Source: Haloarcula amylovorans
Lineage (GTDB): Archaea; Halobacteriota; Halobacteria; Halobacteriales; Haloarculaceae
Assembly (NCBI RefSeq): GCF_004681185.1
Contig: NZ_SRIF01000002.1
Location: 310,001 to 374,000 of the forward strand
Direction: 5' to 3'
DNA: 64,000 nt
Positions 9,131-17,983 of the stretch are shown one piece after another. The translations under genes and the position numbers were made by a program. A model generated the notes under the pieces. That model saw nothing but the letters and a program-made list of their open reading frames with translations. It did no database searches and had not been told where the DNA came from. Position 1 is the first letter of the stretch. Every line of letters begins with the position of its first letter.

Positions 9131-10570
9131 ATGGCTGGGACGCTGGCTGAGTTCTTCGAGTTAGACGAACACGACACCGACGTATCGACCGAGATTCTCG
9201 CGGGCGTGACGACGTTCCTGACGATGAGCTACATCGTCGTCGTCAACCCCGCGATACTGAGTGCGGCCATCTCCATCGACAGTCGGACGACGGGACAGAC
9301 GATTCAGATGCTCGCCGTCGTGACCATCATCTCGGCGGCGACGGCGACGCTCGTGATGGCGCTGTACGCCAACCGACCGTTCGCACAAGCGCCCGGGCTG
9401 GGACTGAACGCCTTCTTCGCGTTCACCGTCGTCCTCGGGTTGGGCGTCCCGTGGCAGACGGCGCTGGCCGCCGTCGTCGTCGAGGGTGTCGTCTTCATCA
9501 TCCTGACCGCAGTGGGGGCACGCGAGTACATCATCAAACTCTTTCCCGAACCCGTGAAGTTCGCTGTCGGCGCGGGTATCGGCCTGTTTCTGGCTATCAT
9601 CGGGCTGGAGGCGATGCACGTCGTCGCTTCGGACCCCGCTACCTTTCTCCAGTTCAATCCCGTCTTCGCCAGCGACCCAATCGCCATCATCTCCGTCGTC
9701 GGCCTGTTCGTCACGTTCGCGCTGTACTCGGCGGACGTTCCGGGCTCTATCATCATCGGCATCGCGCTAACGACGATCGTCTCCTACGCGGCCAGCGCGC
9801 TGGGCTACTCGGCCATCGACCCCTCTGTTCCGGCTCTCGACGGTGTCTTCCTCTATACGCCCGCCTCACTGACTGGGCAGACCGACGTGGTCTACTCGGC
9901 GGCGGGCTACGACATCACGCCGCTCGTCGGGGCGTTCCTCTCCGGGTTCTCGAACGTCGACGCGCTCGGTTTCTCACTCATCGTCTTCACGTTCTTCTTC
10001 GTCGACTTCTTCGACACCGCCGGGACGCTCACCGGCGTCTCCCAGATTGCCGGCTTCCTCGACGAGGACGGCAACCTCCCCGAAATCGACAAACCGCTGA
10101 TGGCCGACGCCGTCGGGACGACGGTCGGCGGCATCATCGGCACCTCGACGGTGACAACCTATATCGAGTCTGCGACGGGCGTCGAGGAAGGCGGACGAAC
10201 GGGCCTGACCGCGCTCGTCGTCGCCCTGCTCTTTCTCGCGTCGCTTGCGCTCGTCCCGCTGGCAGCCGCGGTGCCGCTTCACGCCTCCCACATCGCGCTG
10301 GTCGTCATCGCCGTGTTGATGCTGCGAAACATCGTCGACATCCGCTGGAACGACCTCAGCCACGCTGTCCCCGCCGGCCTGACGATGTTCATCATGCCGT
10401 TTACTTACTCCATCTCCTACGGCATCGCCGCTGGCATCATCGCCTATCCGGTCGTGAAGGCCGCACAGGGAGAGTACCGAGACGTTCACGCCGGCCAGTG
10501 GGTGCTGGCCGCTGCCTTCGTCTTCTACTTCTTCGTTCGCACGAGCGGTCTGCTCGCCGGCGCGCTCTGA
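9131..10570 (+). CDS. NCS2-family nucleobase permease (AzgA-like)
   Basis: Proton-coupled purine/pyrimidine importer in the membrane, 479 residues. The opening (EILAGVTTFLTMSYIVVVNP near residues 19-38), NRPFAQAPGLGLNAFFAF near 81-98 and the FDTAGTLTGV stretch near 290 are hallmarks of the AzgA hypoxanthine/guanine branch. About 12-14 hydrophobic helices are visible. A TATA-like CTTAAG about 30 bases upstream suggests its own promoter. Co-location with pyrE supports a nucleobase salvage role; the exact base transported is not readable. Confidence 0.92.
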   Translation: MAGTLAEFFELDEHDTDVSTEILAGVTTFLTMSYIVVVNPAILSAAISIDSRTTGQTIQMLAVVTIISAATATLVMALYANRPFAQAPGLGLNAFFAFTVVLGLGVPWQTALAAVVVEGVVFIILTAVGAREYIIKLFPEPVKFAVGAGIGLFLAIIGLEAMHVVASDPATFLQFNPVFASDPIAIISVVGLFVTFALYSADVPGSIIIGIALTTIVSYAASALGYSAIDPSVPALDGVFLYTPASLTGQTDVVYSAAGYDITPLVGAFLSGFSNVDALGFSLIVFTFFFVDFFDTAGTLTGVSQIAGFLDEDGNLPEIDKPLMADAVGTTVGGIIGTSTVTTYIESATGVEEGGRTGLTALVVALLFLASLALVPLAAAVPLHASHIALVVIAVLMLRNIVDIRWNDLSHAVPAGLTMFIMPFTYSISYGIAAGIIAYPVVKAAQGEYRDVHAGQWVLAAAFVFYFFVRTSGLLAGAL

Positions 10571-10641
10571 TTCGGCCGTCTGCCGCGTCCGACGCACAGC
10601 ACCGACGCTCTTTTTCCGATTGCTCCATTACTTCCCTCCAG

Positions 10642-10902
10642 ATGTCGAACCTCGAACTCTACGAACTGGAGGGCTGTCCGTACTGTGCGAAAGTCACGTC
10701 GAAACTCGACGACCTCGGCCTCGACTACGAGTCGCACATGGTTCCGCGCTCACACAGCGAGCGCACCGAAGTGAAGGAAGTCTCGGGCCAGACGGGCGTC
10801 CCCGTCCTCGTAGATCCCGACAACGGCGTCGACGCGATGCCCGAGTCCGACGACATCGTGGAGTACCTCGAAGAAACGTACGGCGACGGCGCGTCGGCGT
10901 AA
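10642..10902 (+). CDS. Glutaredoxin-like thiol-disulfide protein
   Basis: An 86-residue thioredoxin-fold protein with the redox motif CPYC at residues 11-14, the TGVPVLVDP cis-Pro loop near residue 55 and the C-terminal SDDIVEYLEETY helix typical of glutaredoxins and GST N-domains. Since haloarchaea use gamma-glutamylcysteine instead of glutathione, the physiological thiol is likely that one (inference). I chose the ATG at 10642 because the fold begins there; the same frame stays open far upstream only as a shadow of the permease gene. Confidence 0.9.
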   Translation: MSNLELYELEGCPYCAKVTSKLDDLGLDYESHMVPRSHSERTEVKEVSGQTGVPVLVDPDNGVDAMPESDDIVEYLEETYGDGASA

Positions 10903-10944
10903 CCACTTTCTAAGTTCTTCGACTCCGTCGGCGAGAATCGCCAG

Positions 10945-11916
10945 CTACGCCACTTCTTCGGGGTCGTCGCCCCGTTCCATGATGAGGTCGCGCAGGTCGT
11001 CGGCGTCCTCGATGGCTTCCATCTCGTCTTTCTCGATGAGCGCCGTTCCCTCGACGGACTCGCGGGTGAGCTCGTCGACGACGTACACCGAGCGGGTGCG
11101 GGTGACGGTGCCGACCGAAGACATGATGCGAGCCCGCTTCTCGGCGGCCTCGGTGAAGGCGGAGTGGCCGGTCAACACCTGCTGTTCGCGGCGGTTCGCG
11201 TTCTCGTTGACCGTCTTGAACGGCGCGCGGTCGGTCGGGTGGACCTCGAAGCCGATGCGGGTGAAGACGGTGGCGATGGGCTCGTCCTCCGGGGCCACGT
11301 CGGGGTCTTCGGGCGCGGGCTCGTCGTCGCGGATGTCCTCGGTGCCCTCTAAGACGCTGACCGGCGATGTCAGCGGCGCGTCGAAGAGGTCTTCGAGTTC
11401 GGCGGCCACTTCGACGGAGGCGTCCATGCCGTCCTCGTACTTCGAGACTGTGCGCCGGGAGACGCCCAGCTCCTTGGCCAGTCGTCCCAACGACCACTCT
11501 TTCTCCTCGCGGACATCCGCGAGCACCTTCGAGTCGATATTGACGTAGAGACCGCCCGGTGCGGCGTAGATGAGCGGCGGCACTTCCTCGACGAAGAGGT
11601 CCAGCGCGGTGTCCGGTGAGAGTACGGGCACGCCGTGACGGAAGTAGACGACACCCGGTTTCAGTTCCTCGTCTCTGGTTCTGAGGCCGACGACGATGGG
11701 GGTCGCATTCAGGTAGGTGCCGAGTCGGCGCATCTCGCCGCCAGTGTGTCCGTCGAAGGCGTCGATGTTGCCGAGAATCTTCACGAGCAACACGTCCTCG
11801 CCGCGACGGGCGGCGACGTCGAAGCTCTTGGGCCGAATCGCACACCGGTCGCTCACCATGAACCCCGCGTCTTCCAACATGGCTGTGACGTTGCCGACCA
11901 GTGCGGATCGTGACAT
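10945..11916 (-). CDS. Archaeal XRE-type HTH transcriptional regulator
   Basis: A 323-residue protein of the archaeal putative HTH-type transcriptional regulatory protein family. The N-terminal domain (about 1-120) resembles nuclease-like or restriction-endonuclease-fold stretches ([17 protein letters not shown]). A Cro/CI-type HTH ([21 protein letters not shown], near 142-162) sits in the middle. A second alpha/beta domain follows, starting near 210 ([12 protein letters not shown]). The target is unknown. It is divergent from tiaS with about 135 bases between. Confidence 0.85.
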   Translation of the reverse strand: MSRSALVGNVTAMLEDAGFMVSDRCAIRPKSFDVAARRGEDVLLVKILGNIDAFDGHTGGEMRRLGTYLNATPIVVGLRTRDEELKPGVVYFRHGVPVLSPDTALDLFVEEVPPLIYAAPGGLYVNIDSKVLADVREEKEWSLGRLAKELGVSRRTVSKYEDGMDASVEVAAELEDLFDAPLTSPVSVLEGTEDIRDDEPAPEDPDVAPEDEPIATVFTRIGFEVHPTDRAPFKTVNENANRREQQVLTGHSAFTEAAEKRARIMSSVGTVTRTRSVYVVDELTRESVEGTALIEKDEMEAIEDADDLRDLIMERGDDPEEVA

Positions 11917-12051
11917 AGTTCTCGGTTCCTCTAGTGGGGCGTAAGCGAGTCACAGCATATATGCGTTGTGTCGGTTTCGGCAGTTCTCGGCTCCGTTTTC
12001 GGTCTCGGCGGTGACGAAACTGGTTTGAGCCACAGTCGGCTACGTCCGGTC

Positions 12052-13317
12052 GTGACTGTCGTCGGGTTGGACGATACGGACTCGCGCGAGACGGGGATGT
12101 GTACGACCTACGCTGCGGCCCGGTTAGCCGACGCGATACGCGACGCTGGCGGGCATGTCGAGCGCCTGCTCCTGATTCGGCTCAATCCCGCCGTCGAGCA
12201 CAAAACGAGAGGTAACGCCGCGCTGGCGGTCCACACGGACCTCGACGCCGACCGTGCGACCGACCTCGTCCGCGAGACGCTCTCGCTCGCTCAGACCGAC
12301 GATCCGATGACGAACCCTGGGGCCGTCGTCGCCGACTGCGCACCCGAGGACGTGCCGCCACAGGTCAGCGAGTTCACTGTCGACGCCATCCGCGAGATAC
12401 AGGACCGCGTGACCGCGACGCAACTATCGGACTTCGCCGGGTTCGCCCGCGTCGAACGCGGCAACGGCCGCGGACTCGTCGGCGCGCTCGCGGCCGTCGG
12501 CGCGTGGGCAGCGCTCGACGACTGGACCTACGAACACATCGCCTACCGCGAGCGAGAGCGCTGGGGGACCGACCGTGAAGTAGACGAAGCCAGCGTCCGC
12601 GTCGCCGCCGACGCCCACTATTCGGCGGTGTGGGACACGGTCGACCGCGAGTCGGGATATCCGGTCTGTGTCCCGCGCACGCCGTGTCCTATTCTCTACG
12701 GTATCCGCGGTGACGACCCCGAGGCCTGCCGGGCAGTGGCCGACGACATCGAGAGCGAACCCGTCGCCGAGCGAGCGACGTTTCTGACGAATCAGGGGAC
12801 CGACATCCATCTCCAGGACGCGACGATGGCCGACGTGGTGGCCGACAGCGCCTACCGCGTCACCGGCACGGTGGCCGACCCGCCCACGACCCGCGAGGGC
12901 GGTCACGTCTTTCTGACCTTGGCTGACGGCGACGACGGCCTCCGCTGTGCCGCCTTCGAACCGACTAAGCGGTTCCGCGACCGAGTGCGTGCGCTCCGCG
13001 AGGGCGACCGCATCACGGTCTGTGGCGAAGTCTCTGGAGGCACGCTCAAACTGGAGAAGTTCGCCGTCCGCGACCTCGTCCGGACTGAACTCGTCACGCC
13101 CGACTGCCCCGACTGCGGCCGGTCGATGTCTTCCGCCGGCCGGAATCAGGGGTATCGCTGTCGAGACTGCAAAACGAGCACCGACGGAAAAGCCGAACGG
13201 CCGCTCGACCGATCGCTCGAACCTGGCTGGTACGAGGTGCCGCCGGTGGCGCGCCGGCACATCGCAAAACCGCTGGTTCGGGGGAATTTCGACGACGTAA
13301 CCCATCCGGAGCGGTGA
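12052..13317 (+). CDS. tiaS: tRNA(Ile2) 2-agmatinylcytidine synthetase
   Basis: TiaS attaches agmatine to C34 of the AUA-reading tRNA-Ile in archaea, using ATP. It is 421 residues. Seen: the N-terminal GLDDTDSRETGMCTTY signature at residues 5-20, the mid-domain with VPRTPCPILYGIRGD, an OB-fold from about residue 270 (TGTVADPP...VFLTLADGDDGL), and a C-terminal zinc ribbon with CPDCG...CRDC near 350-375. I chose GTG at 12052 because the family signature begins immediately after it; the upstream extension lacks conservation-like character. Confidence 0.93.
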   Translation: MTVVGLDDTDSRETGMCTTYAAARLADAIRDAGGHVERLLLIRLNPAVEHKTRGNAALAVHTDLDADRATDLVRETLSLAQTDDPMTNPGAVVADCAPEDVPPQVSEFTVDAIREIQDRVTATQLSDFAGFARVERGNGRGLVGALAAVGAWAALDDWTYEHIAYRERERWGTDREVDEASVRVAADAHYSAVWDTVDRESGYPVCVPRTPCPILYGIRGDDPEACRAVADDIESEPVAERATFLTNQGTDIHLQDATMADVVADSAYRVTGTVADPPTTREGGHVFLTLADGDDGLRCAAFEPTKRFRDRVRALREGDRITVCGEVSGGTLKLEKFAVRDLVRTELVTPDCPDCGRSMSSAGRNQGYRCRDCKTSTDGKAERPLDRSLEPGWYEVPPVARRHIAKPLVRGNFDDVTHPER

Positions 13318-13340
13318 CTGTCTCGTCCGCTCACGAAAAC

Positions 13341-13492
13341 TGGGACGGGCAGGCCTGTCCGAGAGCATCCGGCGGCTCCGCCGCTGGTTCACGCGAATCG
13401 CGCCGCGGTTCGCACCTTTTTGGTCCAGATTTTTCGAGGCGTGGTGCGCGAGCGAAGCGAGCGCGCTCAACGAAAAAAGGTGGTTGGTGACG
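13341..13492 (+). repeat. Modular hairpin repeat, copy R1
   Basis: First of three related intergenic elements (others at 30250-30416 and 31246-31395). The shared order is: GGGCAGGC box, GAGCAT box, GC-rich hairpin, GAATCG-containing hairpin, CTTTTT tract, a second T tract, a variable hairpin, and a final AAAAAGGTGGTTGG-like box. Here hairpin 1 is CGGCGGCTCCGCCG, and the last hairpin is built on GCGCGAGCG/CGAGCGCGC. It lies just after tiaS; AT-rich DNA without a visible gene fills the rest of the gap to 13659. Confidence 0.75.
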
Positions 13493-13659
13493 TTTGTACA
13501 ATTATTCAAAAAATACTGACAGGAAAACACTTATTCTCGACCACACCATGCAATGGTATGGGTACCGTGGTTCCCGTGCCTCGTGTCCATGCCTGTGACA
13601 ACGCACCACGGCCCCGCTGCGGTGACTGACCCACCGAGTCACCGCCTTCGAGTCGATGC

Positions 13660-14697
13660 CTACTGTTCTCGAATGCTAAGTGTCTTCGCCGAGTAGTCCT
13701 CGACGAACGCGCCGGCACCGCCAATGCTCACTTCTTCGCCGTCGATGTCGAGAGTCAGCGTGTTCTGAACGGGGAAATCGGCCGTGACGGGTTCGAGGAG
13801 GCTCTGGTTGACCGAGACGACGGTACCCGTAAGCGTCTGGTGGCCCTGTCCGGGGAAGAGATGGGCGGTCACCAGTAGGTCGCGCTCTTCGGCGTGCTTG
13901 ACGATGGTAAACAGGCCATGTCTGAACGGGAGGTTCTCGGCGGGGAGTTCGGGCGGGTTGGCACTCACCACCTCATCACCGGCGGCCCAGAAGTTGAACC
14001 ACTGCGAAGTAATCGCACCAGCCGTCTTCGGGCTCTGTTCGAGGACGAGGCTGTAGTCCCCGTCGCGGTGTTCGCCACGTAGCAGCGAGGAGTCGCTCGT
14101 CACCGCCGACGTGTCGTCCACCGTCACGAGCGTCTCGACGGACGGTTCCCACGAGCGGACGACGGTCGCTATTTCGGCCGCGTTCTCGACGGTGCTCGTC
14201 TCCTCGCCGTCACCGAGCAGCAGTGCGATGAACACGCCTCGGTCGCGGGCCCGCCGCAGGGGGTCGGAGAGTCGCTCGGCGACGACGACGGGCAGCATCA
14301 TGAATATCTCGTCTTCAGCCTCGTCGATGAGCCGTTCGAGCCGTCGATATAGCGTCTGTCGAGCACGGACGAGTTCGATACCGGGATAGTCGCGCTCCGT
14401 ATCGGTATAGCGGTCTGTAAGGTCCGATTCGAGGTCTGTCAGCTCTTCCGTCATCGACTCGATGGCCGACTCAGGGTCGATAGCACGTATCTGCGTGGGC
14501 GTTCGGTGGTCGTCGACGACGACGAACCCTCGGTCTTCGAGGCATTCGACGAGGTCGTAGACGTAGCCGGTCGAGATATCCGTTGCCTCGCTGACGGTGG
14601 CGACAGTCGCCGTCCCCCGTTCGAGAACTGCGAGGTAGGTCCGTGCTTCCGTCTCGGAGAGTCCGAACTGTGTCAGTCGTTCGGCCGTCGAATCCAT
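13660..14697 (-). CDS. TrmB-family transcriptional regulator
   Basis: A 345-residue regulator. An N-terminal TrmB winged helix (residues 1-75, LTQFGLSETEARTYLAVL opening) is followed by a phospholipase-D-like middle domain (about 115-240) and a beta-rich C-terminal TrmB effector domain (about 245-340). Family members bind sugars and control sugar or central-carbon genes. A TATA-like box near 14723-14731 is placed for a leaderless start. It is divergent from a small lectin-like gene starting at 14855, which is a candidate target. Confidence 0.88.
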   Translation of the reverse strand: MDSTAERLTQFGLSETEARTYLAVLERGTATVATVSEATDISTGYVYDLVECLEDRGFVVVDDHRTPTQIRAIDPESAIESMTEELTDLESDLTDRYTDTERDYPGIELVRARQTLYRRLERLIDEAEDEIFMMLPVVVAERLSDPLRRARDRGVFIALLLGDGEETSTVENAAEIATVVRSWEPSVETLVTVDDTSAVTSDSSLLRGEHRDGDYSLVLEQSPKTAGAITSQWFNFWAAGDEVVSANPPELPAENLPFRHGLFTIVKHAEERDLLVTAHLFPGQGHQTLTGTVVSVNQSLLEPVTADFPVQNTLTLDIDGEEVSIGGAGAFVEDYSAKTLSIREQ

Positions 14698-14854
14698 CTT
14701 GGTCGTTCGTCGATACGGAGCCCCTTTACTGCACCGTTCGCCCCGAACACCGCCGTTTCAGGGTTCACCGCTCGCTGGCATCGTTGCATCTCTGGACAAC
14801 TGTCTCAACAAAAGTCATGAAAACATTTTTCGTAACACATTCCAACGGTGTGGT

Positions 14855-15331
14855 ATGCAGCGACAACCCGGGGGAGTCGGTGGGGGCCAGCGGACCGACC
14901 CGTGTGCCGTTGGCGTCGTCGAGGTAGTGGGATACGCTGACGAAGATCCATGGGGTGGCGGCGGTATCGCACTCAGAGATACCGGTGGTGAGGGCGATAC
15001 ACCGGCCATCGTTGCCGCATGGGCGTCACCAGCCGACGGTGTGGCCGTTGGCCGCGGCGCAGACATCTCGCGGCCGCCAGAACCGCTCGCAACGGTGAAC
15101 GTCACTGGGTCAGTGATGATCGAACTGGCACAGTACGAGACCCACTGTCTCGCCCGGTACAGTACTGACGGGCAACAGTGGCACCGTCTCGGCTCACCGC
15201 TATTGGTGCCGCGGTCGTTCCGGCCGACGCTCGTCCCGTTCACCGCGACGACGCGTGGGACCGTCCGGATCAAACCCGTCTCGCTCCGTCAGGGGCAGTC
15301 GGAGTCCACCCCAGTTGTCGCTTCTCGCTGA
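14855..15331 (+). CDS. Small concanavalin-like (DUF1349-like) domain protein
   Basis: A 158-residue predicted protein. The second half (MIELAQYETHCLARYSTDG then QQWHRLGS, about residues 88-115) has the look of the terminal strands of laminin-G/DUF1349 beta-sandwich domains, where the motif YSTDGxxW is common. The N terminus is Gly-rich with no signal peptide. A TATA-like CATTTTTCG about 30 bases upstream supports transcription from the ATG. Divergence from a sugar-type TrmB regulator hints at a carbohydrate link. Neither the homology nor the gene itself is certain. Confidence 0.5.
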   Translation: MQRQPGGVGGGQRTDPCAVGVVEVVGYADEDPWGGGGIALRDTGGEGDTPAIVAAWASPADGVAVGRGADISRPPEPLATVNVTGSVMIELAQYETHCLARYSTDGQQWHRLGSPLLVPRSFRPTLVPFTATTRGTVRIKPVSLRQGQSESTPVVASR

Positions 15332-15470
15332 GCAATCGACAGCTATCGTGCTCGCTTCCTGTTCGATGGTCGTGCGTGATGGCTCGGACCGTTCCGGTCT
15401 CGGCGACCACTCCTCATCCGTTGTTTTGCGTTCTCGGGCGCTTATACGGCTTCATGCCGTCCGCTTGGCC

Positions 15471-15920
15471 ATGAGCTTACAGGCGCTGTTCAACGATATT
15501 CCGTTCGTCGCCGAACTCGGAATCGAGATGACCGAGGTCAGCGACGGACACGCCGAAGCGCGGCTTCCGCTGCGTCCCGAGCACTCCTCGAATCCGCAGG
15601 CACGCATCGCTCACGGTGGGGTCACCTACTCGCTCGTCGACACCGTCGGCGGGGCCGCCGTCGTCTCGCTGTCAGGCACTATCTCACCTACGGTCGATAT
15701 GCGAATTGACTACCTCGCGCCCGCAACGGCCGATTTGCGCGCCGAGGCAGACGTAGTGAGAAACGGCGGGAGCGTCGCCGTCGTCGACGTGGAAGTGTAC
15801 GACGCCGACGACCACCACGTCGCCACCGCTCGCGGAACGTACAAGACCGACGGTGACGGGGGGCACTCGCCGTGGACGGAGGGGGTCGACGAAGAGACGG
15901 TCGAACGGCTCTCGGATTAG
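15471..15920 (+). CDS. PaaI-type hotdog-fold thioesterase
   Basis: A 149-residue acyl-CoA thioesterase-like protein. The hotdog hallmark AHGGVTYSLVDTVGG near residues 48-62 contains the catalytic HGG followed by an acidic residue on the long helix. PTVDMRIDYLAPA and VYDADDHHVATARGTYK supply the typical strands. The ATG at 15471 begins just before the fold. The substrate is unknown. Its 3' end overlaps by four bases with the convergent antiporter gene. Confidence 0.9.
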   Translation: MSLQALFNDIPFVAELGIEMTEVSDGHAEARLPLRPEHSSNPQARIAHGGVTYSLVDTVGGAAVVSLSGTISPTVDMRIDYLAPATADLRAEADVVRNGGSVAVVDVEVYDADDHHVATARGTYKTDGDGGHSPWTEGVDEETVERLSD

Positions 15921-17866
15921 TTGCCGTTGCCCACGAATTCCATCCCATCGCGGACGGACTCTCGCCGACCCAACAGCGTCACCATGTCTCCCGCTTGCAG
16001 CACGTAATCGGCGGTCGGCACCTGCGCTTCTTTGTGGTCTTCACCGCTGACGAGGGCGATGAGACAGGCCTCGGGGAGCATCGGACCGACCTCGCGGACC
16101 GTCTTCCCGATGAGTTTCTCGTTCAACACCTCGACTTCCTGTACGTCGCCGGTCCGGCCAACGTCGGTCATCCAGTGGGCAATGGCCGGACGCTCGATCT
16201 GGTTGTCGATGGCCCACGCCGTCGCCATCGCCGAGGAGATGGTCCGCACGCCGAGATCCTCGAACGCTTCGACGTTGTCCGGATTGTTCGCCCGGGCGAT
16301 GACTCGCTCGATGTCGAACTTCGAACTCGCCAGTTGCGATATCAGTAGGTTGGCGTCGTCGTCCCCGGTGGCGGCCACGATTGTTTTGGAGTTGTCGGCT
16401 CCGGCCGACCGAAGCACGTCCGTATCTGTCCCGTCACCCCACTCGACGGCGAAGCCGTCGTTTCGGGCGCGTTCGACTATCGATTCGTCCTCCTCGATGA
16501 TGACGACGTTCTCGCCTCGGTCTTCGAGGCGCGTGGCGAGCGCACGGCCCACCTGTCCGCCGCCGACGATGATGACTCGCATTGGTATCACATCCAGTTT
16601 CTCCGCGATGAACCGCGCGAGACCGCCCTCGAACAGGGCAGTCACGAAAATGACCAGAAAGACCGTACCGAGTAGAATTTCGGCCTGATTTGCCAGCAGA
16701 TCCGCCTGCGCGACGAGCTGTTCGGCTTCCTGCCCGCTCGCGTTGGCGGCCTCCGTCCGCAGTTCTTGGGAGACGTTGTTCAGCTCCGCGGCGAAGAGCG
16801 TCGCCACCGACGCGGGGATGATCCCGCGCGGCCCGACGAAACTGACGAACCACTTCTCCGCTCGGGTAAAGCGGTCGCCGACCGTCGAGACGAACACTAA
16901 GGCGGGGCGAATGACGAGGGCGACGGCGACGACGACGGCCAGTCCGGCAAGTCCGACGTCGATGAGCGCGTCGAGACTGAGCTGGGCTGCAAGCGCGATG
17001 AACACGAAAGAAAGTACCAGCAGCGTGATGTCGCCCTTGAACGATTCGATGTCCTCCTCGTAGGGGTGATCGACGTTGCCGAGTGCCATCCCGGCGGTGG
17101 CCGCCGCGGCCACGCCGGCTTCCGTCGCGATCGTGTTCGCGGCGGCGTAGGCGACCAGCGCGCCGGCGAGCACCAGCAGCCGGGAGTTTCGGGGGGCGTC
17201 GCCGGGCGAGAGGTCGATGTACTGGAGGAGATAGTACAGCACGCCCGCGACGATGAGACCGACCAGTAGGCCGGTCCCGAGTCGGAGCGCGAACGCCTGT
17301 AACAATCCGTCGCTCGTCGCGCCGGGGTTGACCGTCTCGAAGACGACGACGGCGATGATCGCCGCGGTCACGTCGTTGACGATCCCTTCCGTCTCTAAGG
17401 CCGTCGCCACTCGGTCTCTGACCGGCACGACGTTGAGGATGGGCGTGATGACCGTCGGGCCGGTCGCCACCAGCAACGCGCCGATGAGGACGGCGAGATT
17501 CCACGTCACCGCCGCGTCGGAGAAGGCGAACTTGACTGCGACCGCTGTGCCGACGAGGGCGATCGCTGCTCCGAGCGTGACCAATCGAAACGTCGCGGTC
17601 GGAGCCTCGCGGATGCGCTCGAAGCGGAGGTGATACGCCCCCTCGAAGACGATGATCGCGACGGCGAGCCCGACGATCGCTGTCAGCGCGGGTCCGAAGG
17701 TATCACTCGTGATGATTCCGAGTCCAGGCTGGCCGATGACGACGCCAACCAACAGATAGAAGATGATACTGGGGACTCGAAGGCGGGCGGCGAGAACCTG
17801 CGCAAGGACACCTAACCCGATAATACCGGCGACCAGCGGAATCAGGAGTCCGGAGCTACCAGCCAC
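15917..17866 (-). CDS. NhaP-type Na+/H+ antiporter with RCK (TrkA-N/TrkA-C) domains
   Basis: Monovalent cation:proton antiporter of the CPA1 superfamily fused to a cytosolic regulatory module, about 649 residues. About 12 hydrophobic helices occupy residues 1-400. A Rossmann TrkA-N domain follows (MRVIIVGGGQVGRALATRLE near 430) and then a TrkA-C domain (VLNEKLIGKTVREV near 570). NAD(H) or nucleotide gating is therefore likely. The frame is open to an ATG at 17920, but a TATA-like element lies inside that extension, so I prefer GTG 17866, where the first helix begins. Role: salt and pH homeostasis. Confidence 0.9.
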   Translation of the reverse strand: MAGSSGLLIPLVAGIIGLGVLAQVLAARLRVPSIIFYLLVGVVIGQPGLGIITSDTFGPALTAIVGLAVAIIVFEGAYHLRFERIREAPTATFRLVTLGAAIALVGTAVAVKFAFSDAAVTWNLAVLIGALLVATGPTVITPILNVVPVRDRVATALETEGIVNDVTAAIIAVVVFETVNPGATSDGLLQAFALRLGTGLLVGLIVAGVLYYLLQYIDLSPGDAPRNSRLLVLAGALVAYAAANTIATEAGVAAAATAGMALGNVDHPYEEDIESFKGDITLLVLSFVFIALAAQLSLDALIDVGLAGLAVVVAVALVIRPALVFVSTVGDRFTRAEKWFVSFVGPRGIIPASVATLFAAELNNVSQELRTEAANASGQEAEQLVAQADLLANQAEILLGTVFLVIFVTALFEGGLARFIAEKLDVIPMRVIIVGGGQVGRALATRLEDRGENVVIIEEDESIVERARNDGFAVEWGDGTDTDVLRSAGADNSKTIVAATGDDDANLLISQLASSKFDIERVIARANNPDNVEAFEDLGVRTISSAMATAWAIDNQIERPAIAHWMTDVGRTGDVQEVEVLNEKLIGKTVREVGPMLPEACLIALVSGEDHKEAQVPTADYVLQAGDMVTLLGRRESVRDGMEFVGNGN

Positions 17867-17904
17867 TGCTGTCCTCCATCTGGTTCGGACAAAGTATCCC
17901 CCCC

Positions 17905-17912
17905 GTATAAAC
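17905..17912 (-). promoter_or_regulatory. TATA-like box deciding the antiporter start
   Basis: GTTTATAC on the minus strand. An archaeal transcript would begin about 25 bases downstream, near 17882. This excludes the ATG at 17920 and fits the GTG at 17866 with a very short leader. Inferred from spacing only. Confidence 0.5.
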
Positions 17913-17983
17913 GCACTCACTCCCGCCCGCCTTGCTGGCAGCCGATATCGTGGTCAGTCAGTTCTGCCCATCGAGGCTCCGTA

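Noticed and set aside
9451..10641. N-terminal extension of the glutaredoxin frame through the permease gene
   Set aside because: The extension is Arg-rich shadow of the NCS2 gene; the glutaredoxin fold starts exactly at the ATG at 10642.
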